A stretch of 64,000 nt of DNA from Psoroptes ovis (taxonomy: Eukaryota > Arthropoda > Arachnida > Sarcoptiformes > Psoroptidae): positions 248,001 through 312,000 of the forward strand of contig PQWQ01000016.1 of NCBI GenBank assembly GCA_002943765.1, written 5' to 3'. Of this stretch, positions 24,619 to 37,825 are shown one piece after another (position 1 is the first letter of the stretch; each line of letters starts with the position of its first letter). Made by a program: the position numbers and the translations under genes. The notes beneath the pieces were generated by a model. That model made no database searches. It saw nothing but the letters and a program-made list of their open reading frames with translations, and was not told where the DNA came from.

Positions 24619-27600
24619 ACAAATGTGGCTACAACACCAACGACAGCTACAACTTCAACAACCATTACGTCAACAGCTCCAATTTCGATTGTTCAAATGG
24701 TTAATAGTAATAATGCCGATCAACAACAACAACAACCACATCAACATTTACATCATCAAAATCATTCAAATCCACTTCACCATCAGTTTAACAATCATCA
24801 TTCACATCATTTAGATTTATTGTCATCTTCGTTGAATAATGGTAATAATCATTTTAGCCAATATCAAATGCAACAATTCAGTCAACAACAGCAACCACTT
24901 GATAAGCAATCAAATCAAATGTCAAATCATCGACAACAACAGCCATCAACGACACGTAAAAAACAATCAACAAGGGTGTGTATACTTGATAATTTTCTCA
25001 GTGATCGTTTCTGAAATTTTAAATTTTAAATTCTTAAGGATCCTTATTCTCATCGTATGATTGAAAAACGAAGACGTGATCGTATGAATAATTGTTTAAC
25101 TGATCTCAGCCGTTTGATACCCGATCACTTTATCAAAAAAGTAAGTTTTGTCCAAATAGAATTAGATTCCGTGTAATTTAATGTATTTATTCATATTAAT
25201 TAAGCAATCATCATCCCTACAAAATCGTGGACGTATTGAAAAAACTGAAATAATTGAAATGGCAATTAAATATATGAAATATTTATTGGATATTTGCCAA
25301 CCATTTTTGATCAATAATCACAATAATGAAAATGATAATGAAGATAATACCAATAAGATAAATATCGATTCTGATATCACCATGAATACGATTACTGATG
25401 ATAGTTTGAATGATGATCTATTTGAATGCTTATTGAAACAATCGAATCGTTTAGCAAGTGAGCTGATTAAAGATCGTTTTAAATATTATAAATATGGTTA
25501 TTTAAAATGCTTTAAATCCATTAAATATTTATTATTTGATTGTAATTCAACCGGTGAACAATCGATTACGGCAAACAAATCAATATTGAAACAAATTCAA
25601 CAACAATTTGATGAATTAACGATTGGTAAAATTTTTGATTATAAAAATTCAGTAAAATGAGCTCTAATTTCAAATTTCTATCCTGAACCAATATAGCAAT
25701 TGTATCTAAACATATGATTGAACGAAGATCTTCATCATCATCATCATTATTATCAAATGATCAATTCAATGGTTATGATTTAAACAATGATCTTAAAACA
25801 TCATCTTCCACATCACCTCATTCACAACCATCACATTCTACATCAACAACAGCAAAATTTTCAATCATAAATTCATTATCTAGTCTTGAAAATGATCTTA
25901 ATAAATTAATGTCATCATCAAATAATAATTTAATTGAAAATTCATCATCAGCATCGACATCAACATCATTGTCATCGTCATCGCCTGTACCATCAGTAAT
26001 ATATCCATCACCTTTACAAGCAGTACCTGCAATACCTTTCAAATTTCCTTTAAATGATTTGAACAATGAGATCATGTACAATGGAAATACTAATAAAGCA
26101 GTTGATAATGATATCAATCATAAAAATAATTCGACTATGACAGAAAGTTATCATTTTAAAAAAGAATTCAAAGAACGTTTTCAAAAAGTTATGGATAGCA
26201 CTAATTCGAATAATAATGATAATGTTAAATTAATCGAAAATCAATTTAACATTGATAAATTATTTGAGGAATTATTATCAGCATCAGCAATGATGACAAC
26301 GAATTTTGTACCAGTATTTGCATTACATCCATCTGGTGATTATTATGTTCCTATGAATATTGAATCAGCGATACTTGGTTTTGATAATTCTCTGCTATCA
26401 TCGAATAGTAGAATAATGACCATAAAGCATCAGACATCAGCTTCATTATCGACATCTTCAAATGATATCAATTCACAATCAGCTTTGAGCAAATTGATTG
26501 GACAAAAAAGACAAATCGACGGCAATTCAATTAATTCAAATGCAAAACGTTTGAAATCATTGAACAATGAATCAATCGATGTAAACAATGAAACATCAGT
26601 GAAGCATCAACGATTTGGAAATGATAATTTGAAAGCAAATGATCGCCAGAGAAAATTATTATATCCAATCAATATTACAGTAAATTTACAACCAATAGAT
26701 CGTTCAGTGACAATGCTATCGATATTGAAATTAATACAAGAATTATTGCAGCAACATGTAGGACGTAAATCATCGTTGAGTTTTTCGATCGAAGATGATT
26801 GTATTGATTTATCTTGTAAATCAAAGAATGTATCGAATGAAAATAGTGATAACAACATTCCTAAACCGCAAGAACAACAGTCGAAAATCCCGCATACAAT
26901 TCATTGGAATTATAAAACAAATCAGCAACAATCTTTGATAGTAAACAATGATAATATTAATAATAATCATTTGAGCAATGATAATCAAATTATGTTGAAA
27001 TCTTCATCACATTACCAGCAGCGAATGCCGATCTCTGTGAATGATTTGAATCGTAATCCGATAATCTCGAATTCTATTGTGGATCACGATAGATTAATGA
27101 TTACAATGAATAATACGTTCCATAATACAAGTTCAACAAGTGAAACTACTGCAAAAGCAGCAGCGGCAGCCAAATCTAATACAGCTTATAATCATAATTT
27201 ATCATCATCGATGCATTCATCAATTGATCCATTATTATTAAAAATGAGTAATAATATTAATTATAATTACAATCAATCATATTTGAATGGATCATTATCC
27301 ACTGCATCAGCATCAATAACAACACCATCAATGATTGATCCTTATTATCATATTGGTCATCATTTATCAGTACATAATCAAAGTAAATCACCACCATTAA
27401 ATCTGACAACATCTACCGCTGCTACATTACAATCATCTATGCAACAACAACAACAACAATTACCATGGAGTTTATCATCATCATCATCATCATTTGTTGA
27501 TCCAACATTTTGTTCAAGACAATTAGCAGTTGCTGCTGCCTCAGGCTCAGCTTCAGCTTCATCGTCAACATCAACAGCTACAACAACACCAACAAAACCA

Positions 27601-27900
27601 ATATTATTTCATGATGATACTAATCAACGATTATTATCACCAAAAATAATCGATGAAATAATAAGTAAATTTAATTGTAAAGAATGGCCAATGATTGGCC
27701 AAATGCAACTACAGCCACATGCACATATGAACAATCACCGTACAAATTATCCAAAAGCATCATCATCATCGGCATCGACATCACCGATAACACCAATAAA
27801 TTTGACCAAAGAACAGAATAATCGACAAACATCAGGTAGTACAACACCAGCAACTGCTGCAACAAATGACAATTCAATGAAGAAAAAAGATTCAAAATAA
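24421..27900 (+). CDS. cwo: bHLH-Orange transcriptional repressor, clockwork-orange-like
   Basis: Clockwork orange is an E-box-binding repressor in the arthropod circadian loop, related to DEC1/2 and HES/HEY. Four exons, 24421-24975, 25039-25140, 25205-25625 and 25697-27900, join in phase to about 1,093 residues. After a Ser/Thr/Gln/His-rich N-terminus comes the bHLH (about 186-252): SHRMIEKRRRDRMNNCLTDL, then RGRIEKTEIIEMAIKYMKYL, closest to cwo. The loop is longer than usual because exons 2 and 3 meet in it (IKK then QSSSLQN). An Orange-like helix pair follows (about 300-350, DRFKYYKYGYLKCFKSIKYL). The remaining 700 residues are low-complexity, with a conserved-looking island TNFVPVFALHPSGDYYVPM. 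There is no C-terminal WRPW. PPLNLT and TPINLT could be CtBP-docking motifs. AATAAA is at 27914. A HEY-like identity is the alternative. Confidence 0.85.
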
Positions 27901-29366
27901 ATTTAGAGAATCGAATAAATGTTTGTCGTATCTTCAATTGAAAAATCAACGATAATTAGTGCCATTTGATGAATTTGAAAGCAAACAAATTAATTAATTA
28001 TTTTTCTCCGGTGAATCCAACCAAGTCATGATCATTATTTGTAAATTGACAAATGATGATGATAATAATGGTGATCATAGTCATTACAAATGCCAAAGGG
28101 CTTATATCATTTTCACAGATCTACACACATAAAGCGTCAAATTGACGTTTCACATCAATTATTTTGGCCAATTTGTTTTTAGTTTTTCTCAATTATGAAA
28201 ACATTAATCATTGATGAATTGATTTCAATTATTAATAAGTCTATTGAATTTGTGAAATGTGAATGAATTAATATTTGGAAAATTATTTTGAAAAATTTTA
28301 AAACAAACAAAATTTGAAATATTAATACCAAACCGGTGATTAATTTCTATGAGATTTTCATTCATCTATTTATTCATTAACAGATAACAACTGCTCATAA
28401 ATATGAATAATTATTCTTTTGTTTTTTTTCATTATTTCTCTCTCTTGAATTGTGATAACAAATTGTAATTATTATTTTCATTATTATTATTATTATTATC
28501 TAGATTCATAATCATTTAACTTTAAAAAAATAATCAAATTTTTAAGAAAAATTTGATTTGAAATTTGACATGATAATTCAACAAACAATTCAACGACATT
28601 TGATCCAAGCAAAATCCACCAATGATTCAAAAGATTTCAAAAATTCACCGACACCAACCATCCCCACACCTCTTACACATATGAACACACATGAACACCC
28701 GCAATTCATTATGATTTCCAGTGTGCCAGAATTCAATTCAAACATATATCAAACATTTTAAAAATGTCCACAGATGTAAAATATGAAATATTAAAAAAAA
28801 ATAAGTAATCAAAAGTGATCATTAAACCAATTGAAATTCAAATGTAATTTCGTGATTATTTCTTCTTTTCAGATTCATTCAATTTTAAATTTTCAAAAAA
28901 ATGCAACAAAATACATTTTTCATATTTATCTCATATACAGACATATTTATATATTTTGACCATTCTAAATGGAATTCAAGTAACAAATGAAAATTTTTCA
29001 TAGTCAAAATACACATTGGAATAATATGACGATGATACATACGCATACAAAGACACATAAAGATATATTATTAACGATTTCATTGTTAAACATTGAAATA
29101 TCGTATGAATGGATTAAATTTTCAAAAATTTTGATGATTGTAATGCAAATCATCAATGAATTAAGTATCGGAAAAAATTATAAATAAATAAATAAAGAAA
29201 AAGTTCAATTTATTAATATTTAATATTGAAATGATAATAAAGTTATATTTTGTTCAATTTTATTTATATTAGATGATACTGTGTTCATGTATTTGATGGA
29301 TGGTTCAATGTTGTTCATTTGGATTGAATTTGAATTTCGAAAGATGTGTATTTCGTTTGAATCACC
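27901..29366. other. Shared 3' flank of bHLH gene and UTP14
   Basis: About 1.5 kb of AT-rich sequence separates convergent genes. It carries AATAAA at 27914 (+) and TTTATT at 29259-29264 (the UTP14 poly(A) signal on the minus strand). Short frames at 28558 and 28987 have no family features. Nothing else is seen. Confidence 0.6.
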
Positions 29367-31461
29367 CTACATTGATAATGGTTTACGTTGAGCTTGTTGT
29401 TTGGTTACTTTTTTATTCATCAATTTTTTCGATACATGTTTCTGTTTATCTGATTCGCCCGTTGTTTGTAATGATTCTGGTTGCATTGGATCAATTATTT
29501 GCCCGGTACGTATAACTATACGTGGTTCACGTAGTGTTTTACTGATGATTTCTGGATTCCATAATTGTCCCAACGGGCGTTGTAGCTGTAGACTTTGTTT
29601 TTGTGTTAAATATGTTTGATATTTTTGTATTATTTCATTATTATTTTGTTTATTTTCATCAATGAATATTGCACGTGTTATTTCTTCATTACGTTTACGT
29701 TCATTTTTTTCTAAACGTTTACGTTGTGCATTTTGAAATTTTTTCGTTTCATTAATTCCATAACCACTCCATTTATTTGAACCCCAACCAGGTAAATATT
29801 TCGATTGTTTTTCATCCATTTTGGCATTAATTTTTGCCTGTTTTTGTTCTTGTTGTTCTTTCAAAAATTGCTCAACAATTTCATTATCATCACCGAAAAT
29901 ATTTAGCAATTTTTCATTATGTTCAAATAAATTTATTTTATCATTATTTTCCGATTCATTTTGTTGTTCAAGCTTTGAATTTGAATCAATTTCAAGCTCT
30001 AAATTTTTCACATCTGAAGATGTAGAAGTTAATATTTTATCAATTTGATGCATTGAATCCATGGATTTTTTACTGCTGTCATCGTTTTTATCTGTATCAT
30101 CATTGCTCTGAATTTGTGTCTTAGAATTCTTCGGTTTTTGAATTATTTTTGATGACCATGGACAATAATCAAAGGGTTGTTTTGTTAGTTCTTCTATTGA
30201 AATTTTCGGTTCTTCAAATTTTTCATTATTTTTATTTTTAACATCAGATTCATAAGTATCATCTTCATCAATGTCATCATCATTGACATTATCATCGATT
30301 TCGTTCAAAATTGAATGAGCACGTTTTTTCATCATTTCTTGATTGATTTTCAATTGTTCATTTAATTCATTTCTAGATTGATCATTATATTTAGCACGAA
30401 TACGTTGATGCTTAGCCCATTTACCAGTGTTCATGTGTTTCAGACTTGCACGTTCTAATGCACGTAAACGATCTAATTCATCTAATTTTTCTTGAGCTTT
30501 AGAATCATTATTGGCAACCAGTGCATCAAATTCTTCGACACTATTTTTCAGACGATTTTTCCGTTGTATTCGATGATATTTTTTCGATTTAATTTTACGC
30601 ATTCGCCTAAATTTGGCTTCCTGATAACTGATCAGTACACGTGATCGCTGCATTTCTTTATGTAATTTTCGAGCTTCTTCTAAATTCAATGTACGCAATA
30701 ATCTCATTTCATCATCACTAAGACCCTGTAACGAATGACAAACAAATAAAGAATTAAACATTTGAATTATAAAAAAAATGAACAATTGATACCATTGACT
30801 GATGAACTGATGTACTGTCAGGATTCTCTTGATTCAATGTTTCAATAATTTCTTTTTCAAGTAAAGGCTTATTGGTTGATGATGAAGATTCTATGATTTC
30901 ATTGTTTTGAGCTAATAATTTTTTCTCTGGTTTTGTTTCCATTTTCAACAGCCGATCATCAGCAGCCGGGAAAATTAATTGTTCAGCATGACGTGTTTGT
31001 TTCACAATTTCATCATATTTCGATATTGATTCATTTAATTCATTGAAATTCAATTTACGTAAAATACTATCAGCAATATGCTTATGTAATGGTTGGTGGA
31101 TATTTTTTTTCTTATCGAATTTTTTCAGCAATTTTTCATTAAATTTTTCAATTTTTTTCACATCTTCTTTGTTGTCATTATTGATTGAATCACTCGTAAG
31201 TAATTCATTTGCATTCAATTGTTTTTTTGTCTTAATAATACCAATATCATCGATTGTATCACGTATTTCATAACGTTTCACTTTCCATTGTTGATCTTCT
31301 TGATTTGAATATTTTTTACCAATTTTTTGCTTCACATCTTTGATCAATAATTCATGATTTAATTTGGATTTATTATTATTTTCATTATCATCATCATCAT
31401 TAATATCAGCATCATTGGCGATCGTATCGTCATCATCAGTAATTTTCTCTACTCGAAACAT
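29367..31461 (-). CDS. UTP14: UTP14, small-subunit processome component
   Basis: UTP14 acts in the nucleolus within the U3 snoRNP/SSU processome, where it activates the helicase DHR1 during 18S rRNA maturation. Two exons, 31461-30793 and 30725-29367, join in phase to 675 residues; the single intron is 67 bases. Family signatures run along the length: IADSILRKLNF in the N-terminal part, a basic KIKSKKYHRI stretch, ERASLKHMNTGKWAKHQRI, an acidic middle, LPGWGSNKWSGYG, and near the end RPLGQLWNPE with PRIVIRTGQIIDP. It is slightly shorter than vertebrate UTP14A (about 770 residues) and rich in Lys, Asp and Asn, as expected for a nucleolar scaffold. A CACGTG box lies about 78 bases upstream of the start. 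The start is the first ATG of the long frame. Confidence 0.95.
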
Positions 31462-34400
31462 TTTGCTTATGTTTCAAATTAATCGAAATTAGAATTGAAT
31501 TTTAATTTATTTGAGAATTGATTGAAACCCAAAACAAACACGTGCAAAAAAACAAATGACAAAATGCTTAGCGCTTGCCCAATATCATCATCATCATCAT
31601 GTCTTCAATCCATTGCTCTCATATGACTTTTTAAGAATTATTTATTTTGATCAAAATGGTTGAAATAGAACTGCCTAAAAGTTGAAATAGACATTTGGCT
31701 GTCGATCTTCATCGTCATTCATTCATATTTTAAATTAAATTGAAATAAGAAAATTGATTAAATTTGAATACATTATTCATATTCATTTGTAAATTGAATT
31801 CGGGACTAATATGCATCGACAAAGATAAGAAAATTTGGCACATTTTGCCCCAAATTTAAATATTAAATATATTCAAAATAAGAAATAATAATGTGTATGT
31901 GACAAAAAAAAACACTTAAATGTCATATGTCAAATTGAATCAATGAAAAAAAAAATTGAAAAAAATTCTGAATTGATACGAATCAATCAAAATGAAATAA
32001 AAATGAAACCGAAAAATAGTGAAAATTGTCGAACACATCAATAAGCAATAGAATGGATGAATGAAAACCCTAAGAAAAAATAGGCCAATTTCTATAGCAT
32101 TGAATGTATGTATGTATGTATTTTGACGCAAAATAGACCAAAATAGACATAAGAAAAAATACTTTAACATAATGATAATAATAAACACTTTGAAATGTAT
32201 AAAAATGTTTCGTATGCGATTTTTGTACATTATATATATCAATGAATGAATGTACAGAGATATACCAAGAAATATATATTTGTACAAATTCAATTCAATT
32301 TAAACCGATTCAAACGTCATCATCGTCATCATTTGTGAAGATTCAAAAGAATTTAATGAGAATTTCTATAGAATTTTTATACACACACACACATTATCTT
32401 TGTACATATTTAAATATAATACTTGAAAATTTTTTTACAAAATGAGATCATCAATAGATTCATTGTTGTTATTGTCATTATTATTACAATTATTACAGTT
32501 TATTATTTAGTAACATTAAAAATTATATTTTAGATCAAAATGATAAAAAAAATAATTTGAACAAATTTCCAAATAAATGAAATTGGTTAAATCAATGGGC
32601 AAAAGAAAAAAAAATCAGAATCAAAACCGAATTATCCTTGAGTCACACACACACACATGCACACATTTATGATTTATCCTCATTATTCTGGTTTTTTTAT
32701 TTCTGATTAAAGGTTATTCGACATATAAATCAATGAATGAATCATTGAAATATTAACAAGGAATATTAAATGATAAATTACCGAAACAATGAAAATGAAA
32801 ATGAATTCAAAAAAAAAATTCCGAAATAGGTGGGTATTTATATTTTTCATTTATTTATTATTTTCATTCATTGAAATTTTAAATTATTCGGTTATTATTT
32901 TACTCGATTATTTTTTCTTCTCATTGGATCAACATTATCATCGGGTTTTTGGTAACGGTGACGATGACGGCGTCGGTGGTGGTGGTGGCGATGGTGGTGG
33001 CAGTATCCTCAAGACCATCATTTGCTTAAGGATGATTACAACAACCCGAAAAAATAAAATAAAATGATCTGATATGACACATACAAGTACCAAAATATAC
33101 CAAAGTAACAATATACTTGCATGTAATACTACACACGTATGAAAATCTATCTATATATTTTATGGAATTGAATTGAAAATTGAAATTTTTTCTCATATTT
33201 ACTCATATATAAATGAATGTATTTAGTAGTTATTTCGTTTGAGAAAAAAAATGTATACAAAATTTCAGACAATTATCAATTTTTGAAATGGAAAAATACA
33301 AAATCCAACGACAACAACAACAACACTTCAAATATATAATTTTACCGTAGAATTGTGAATTGATTTGATTGTGTGTTTTTAGTTGATTGTTTGTGTTTGT
33401 TGTTGTATTTTAAATATATATCTATATGAGTATATCGAATATCTTTGAATATATTTTTTCCTTAATATTTATTAAATGATTGATATTATTTGGTAGATTT
33501 GTATTTTGATGAAACCAATGAAAATATTATTTGACAAATTTTTCATATCTTGATTTGATTGAAAAACATTGTATTTATAGCTTCGGTTATTTGTTTTTTT
33601 AAATTTCATTCGTTTGTTAATATTTTGGTTTATGTTTTGATTCTTTTTAAAATTAAAAAATAATTATAAATCATAATAATAATAATGACTTTATGTGAAT
33701 ATAAATCGAGGATATATCGATCGATGTGTTTTTGAGTGTTTATCAATTGAATATTTGAAAAATATATAAGAAAATGTTCACCAATCATCTTTATATTAAT
33801 AATAATTATTGTTAATATACACAATAAGTGATACGTGATTTGCCATTTATACCATACAGAAAACATTTTTTTCTAAATATTCATCTGTCAAAATACGAAA
33901 AAATATTTTATGATCATTATTGTACGAAAATTTCTGAATTCAAAATATTCAAAATATATTGATGAATTGATGTTTTTTTTGTGTGAGATTTATTTCTTTG
34001 AATCATCAACTTGATCATTACACATTATTGTTTTTTTTCGGTTGTAAAATTGTTCATATCTATTCAATGATTAAATGTTGAAATAATATTTGAATTATTA
34101 TCATTATTATATATGTAAATATATAAGTGTCACATTGTTATTTGAAATTTGAAATTATTTTAATTTTGTTTTTTTTTTTGTTTTTTGGCGTGAAATTTAA
34201 TATAATATTTCAGCGATGATATATACATATATGATTTAATATATATGATTGTATATAATTACAAATAAAAATATTAACAAACAAAAAATGCACATACATA
34301 AACATTCATATATGAATTTATATGTTTTTCAAATAGATAATAATAATAATAATCAAATAGATATTATGTAATATAAATAAACAAATAAATAACAAATATT

Positions 34401-34667
34401 TTATGATTGTTATTGTTATGATTTTTTTTTATTATTTAAAGTGTATCGAATTGTATTATTATTATTTATTATTTGTTATTCATTAAGTGTATCAAGTGTT
34501 ATCATATTTTGTTGTTATTTGATTATTTTCGTTGATTGTTGTTTTGTTTTATAGAAATATACAAACAAAGAATAACTAGAATTTCAATTACATAAATATA
34601 TGATATATCACATATCATGTTTGAATGATATTTAAAATATTCAAAGTTTGTCAAATAATTTTTGATT
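31462..34667. other. Gene-free interval between UTP14 and the orphan membrane protein
   Basis: This 3.2-kb AT-rich stretch contains the UTP14 promoter at its left end and presumably the leader of the membrane-protein gene at its right end. It has CA and TA microsatellites (32380s, 32640s, 34200s) and a short Gly/Asp-rich open frame at 32789-33067 that I do not accept as a gene. No other coding or RNA features are seen. Confidence 0.5.
31539..31544. promoter_or_regulatory. CACGTG E-box in UTP14 promoter
   Basis: A perfect E-box lies 78 bases upstream of the UTP14 start codon. Ribosome-biogenesis genes in animals are classic Myc/Max targets through promoter-proximal CACGTG. Position and target class fit; binding is not shown. 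Confidence 0.45.
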
Positions 34668-36029
34668 ATGCATCATCAAAGAAATTTATATCCACCATCA
34701 TCATATAATGATTATGGTGGTGGTGGTGGTGGTGGATATGGTAGCAATTATCAACAACCACATCATCATCAGCATCAGCAACCATATGATGATTATCATC
34801 ATCATCATCAACATCCACATCAACAACATAATCATCCACCATATTATTCACATCAACAACAACAACAACAACCTTATCAACATCATAATCAAGATTCATC
34901 GATACATCATCATCACCAATATCAATATCATGGTGATCATTCTTATCAAAATGGTTATCCAGCTGGTGGTGGTGGCGGTGGTATAAATCGTTCAAATTAT
35001 AATGATTCTTATGGTCAATCTCAAACACCTTATACAGATCGTTCATATCAACCACCACCACCACAACAACAACAACAACAACCACAGCCACCGCCACCAC
35101 CACAACCGCCAAAATCATCATATCCTCCTAGCTTAAATCTAAAACCAACATCATCATCAACATCTAAAAATCCATATGGTCAAACAGGTCCTTATGGTAT
35201 TGATGCATCGAATCCATATGCAGATTATTATCGTAAATTATATTATCCATATGATCCAATTACTGGTGAATATATGAAAGATGCAACACCACCAGGTGGT
35301 GATTCTGGTACAACAAATTTATTGCCAAACGTAATGCCAGATTCGATGGCAAATCAAATGTTACATTCTGCTCATCATCATCATTCATCAACATCAGGTA
35401 GATATGGTGGCGGTGGTTCAGCGATGGGTGGTGGTGGCGGTGGTGGACATGCAGCCGGTGGTTACGGTGCATACGGTAATGATCCATCATCAATGTTGAT
35501 GATGAGTAATTATTATGGCATGATGGGTGATCATGAAAATGATTCATTATTATTATGTTGTGACTTTTTAATACCACGGCCAAACATAAAATGTTTATTG
35601 ATTACATTATTCATATTATTAGTGCTCATTATATTAATTGCTGTAATAAGATTTTTAGTTAGTCTAAATGGTGATCAAAATGAAGAGCTAGCAACATTAT
35701 TAGAACAAACATGTATGCTATTACTAATTGGTGCATTAGGCGATCTTTTATGGATTATTGGCATCTATTTTACATCACGTCGTACTAGAAAACAAATTTC
35801 AACAATATTATCATGTGCAACAAATATTAATAATAATCATAATAATCATTATAATTCATATGATAATACATTTCATAATTATGATTATTTTTTAAATAAT
35901 AATCTACCACAACAACAACAACATCAATTTACAAATAATCTTGCCATACAATCAGCTGCTAATAATCAACATAGATCATTTAGTACAACTAATCAACGTT
36001 TTACAACAACTGGTTTGAATTATGTTTAA
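34668..36029 (+). CDS. Orphan Gly/His/Gln-rich protein with two membrane segments
   Basis: I do not recognise this gene. It is a single exon of 453 residues with ATG at 34668. The first 285 residues are low-complexity: poly-Gly, poly-His, Gln and Pro runs with many Tyr. A less repetitive island (NPYGQTGPYGIDASNPYADY, then YYPYDPITGEYMKD) precedes a short Cys-containing segment (LLLCCDFLIPRPNIKC) and two hydrophobic helices: LLITLFILLVLIILIAVIRF (about 310-330) and an LLLIGALGDLLWIIGIYF segment (about 350-370). The basic SRRTRKQ follows, then an Asn/Gln-rich tail. Layout suggests an integral membrane protein with long disordered termini on the same side. The Tyr/Pro island and the hydrophobic core are the parts to use for homology searching. 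AATAAA follows at 36362. The opposite-strand reading is a repeat shadow. Confidence 0.75.
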   Translation: MHHQRNLYPPSSYNDYGGGGGGGYGSNYQQPHHHQHQQPYDDYHHHHQHPHQQHNHPPYYSHQQQQQQPYQHHNQDSSIHHHHQYQYHGDHSYQNGYPAGGGGGGINRSNYNDSYGQSQTPYTDRSYQPPPPQQQQQQPQPPPPPQPPKSSYPPSLNLKPTSSSTSKNPYGQTGPYGIDASNPYADYYRKLYYPYDPITGEYMKDATPPGGDSGTTNLLPNVMPDSMANQMLHSAHHHHSSTSGRYGGGGSAMGGGGGGGHAAGGYGAYGNDPSSMLMMSNYYGMMGDHENDSLLLCCDFLIPRPNIKCLLITLFILLVLIILIAVIRFLVSLNGDQNEELATLLEQTCMLLLIGALGDLLWIIGIYFTSRRTRKQISTILSCATNINNNHNNHYNSYDNTFHNYDYFLNNNLPQQQQHQFTNNLAIQSAANNQHRSFSTTNQRFTTTGLNYV

Positions 36030-37429
36030 AAACATGTTTAAAATCAATTATTGAATTATTGATACCAAAAAATCTATGACAATCAAATCAAATTCATTGA
36101 ATTATTTTTCTTCATCTTCTTCACTGTATTAAATATCAATCGACTAAAAATATTTCCATCATTTTGGAAATGGATTTGATTTTCAAAAAAAAAGAATTAT
36201 TTTCTAGTGTAAATGTTTCGATACAAACATAACCATGAATTTCAAACCTGGGACACAGCCATATACATTGCATTATTAACAATTTTGCTTTTTTTTCTTC
36301 AAAACAACAAAGAGTTTTAAATGTCCATAAAAATAATTAAATGCTGAAAATATTAATTTCAAATAAACATAAATATTGTGTGATTATTATTATTATATAT
36401 CAATATAAAAATGTATGAATAAAATACAGGAATATGAATAAATTTTTCTCAAAATTTTATTGTTAATGTTGCCGTTGTTGTTGTTGTTGTTTATTGTTGC
36501 AAATAATTAATTTTACTGACCAAAAAAAACTATTGTTAAAAATTACCATTTAAAAAATTGTTGTAAATTGAAATAAATAAATAAATAAATGATAATACTG
36601 ACAATAATAAATGCTTCATTTTGTTAAATATATATTGAAAAATGATTATCAATTCAATCATTCATTCATTCATTTCTATCGATTTGTATTTGACCATTTT
36701 GATCTTATCTAATCGGCTATGATGAAACATTCACATTAATGATCATCGTCGATGACGATGACCAAAATCGATTAAATCAAAGTGATCTCAATAAATGATT
36801 GTAAATCAATTATTGATTGATTCTTATTATTATTATTTATCATCATTCGGGATTGTTGTTCATTTGAGATATTATCATCATCATCATCATTATTTTCGAT
36901 TATTTTCAATTGATTCATTCATTTATTTATTTATCTATTGATTTGTTGATGAAATGTACAAAAGATGCATTCAAAAACAGTTAGAAAAACAAATTCTATC
37001 GTAAATGATAATAATAATAAATTGATTGATTTCTATTCGATTTGATTTGTTTTGATTTGAACAAAAACGAAAAGGGATTTTATCACGGCTCTTGAATCAT
37101 GAAGATAATTAGAATAAAATAAAATATTTTCAAGTACAAATACGAAATTGTTTGATAGGGAAAAGATTTGAAATTTTGAAATTATTCTTGAAACAAATTC
37201 AATTGGTTATGCTTGATTTCTAAATATATTAACACAATGAAATAAATAAAAAATTAAATTAAATTGATAAAATGAAATGATACCAAAACAAAAACATATT
37301 CAAGATTGAGGTATTGCATCTAATATCAATGGCCTATGTGTAGAATGTCACCAGTTAATAGTACGAATAGGAATTCATTTTCAATTGAAAATAATAAATT
37401 TTCCATTGGGAAACAAACAAAAAAAAAAT

Positions 37430-37655
37430 GCAGGAAAATAATTATTGATTTTAATGATTTTTTTTCAAATGGTGTGAAATATGCATATTTACACATATAC
37501 ACAGCATAATCATTCATAGTTCAAGTATAAAAGTCAAAATTCAAAAAAATGAAATTCAAATTCAAAATAAAAAATTAAAAATAAAAAAAACGTTCATTGA
37601 CATTCACTTATTTATGGGTATATTGAAAACATTGAATTAAAATCAAAATTTGATT
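37430..37655 (+). repeat. Diverged direct repeat, copy 1
   Basis: It shares an ordered series of blocks with 38540-38800: CAGGAAAATAATTA at the start, AAATGGTGT, ACACAGCAT, AAGTCAAAAT, AAACGTTCATTGACATTC, GGGTATAT and GAAAACATTGAATT. The copies are about 1.1 kb apart in direct orientation, with small indels. I cannot say whether this is a local duplication or two copies of a dispersed repeat. Confidence 0.6.
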
Positions 37656-37825
37656 TCAAAATTTTTCAATTAAATAAATGGTAATTTTTTTTGAAAATTA
37701 TTATAATATAACCATACATACGACATCTATTTTTTCATATTGCACAATGAATTTATGAATTATTTCGATTAAATATTATTCAAATTCCAATATAAGTATG
37801 GATTTTCTGATTTAGTTCAGTCAGG

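Noticed and set aside
25818..26117. 99-codon minus-strand frame inside the bHLH gene
   Set aside because: Asp-rich shadow of Ser/Thr repeats (TCA/TCG) in the real exon.
34666..35121. 151-codon minus-strand frame rich in Val and Asp
   Set aside because: It is the reverse reading of poly-His/Gly/Gln codons of the plus-strand membrane protein; no independent features.
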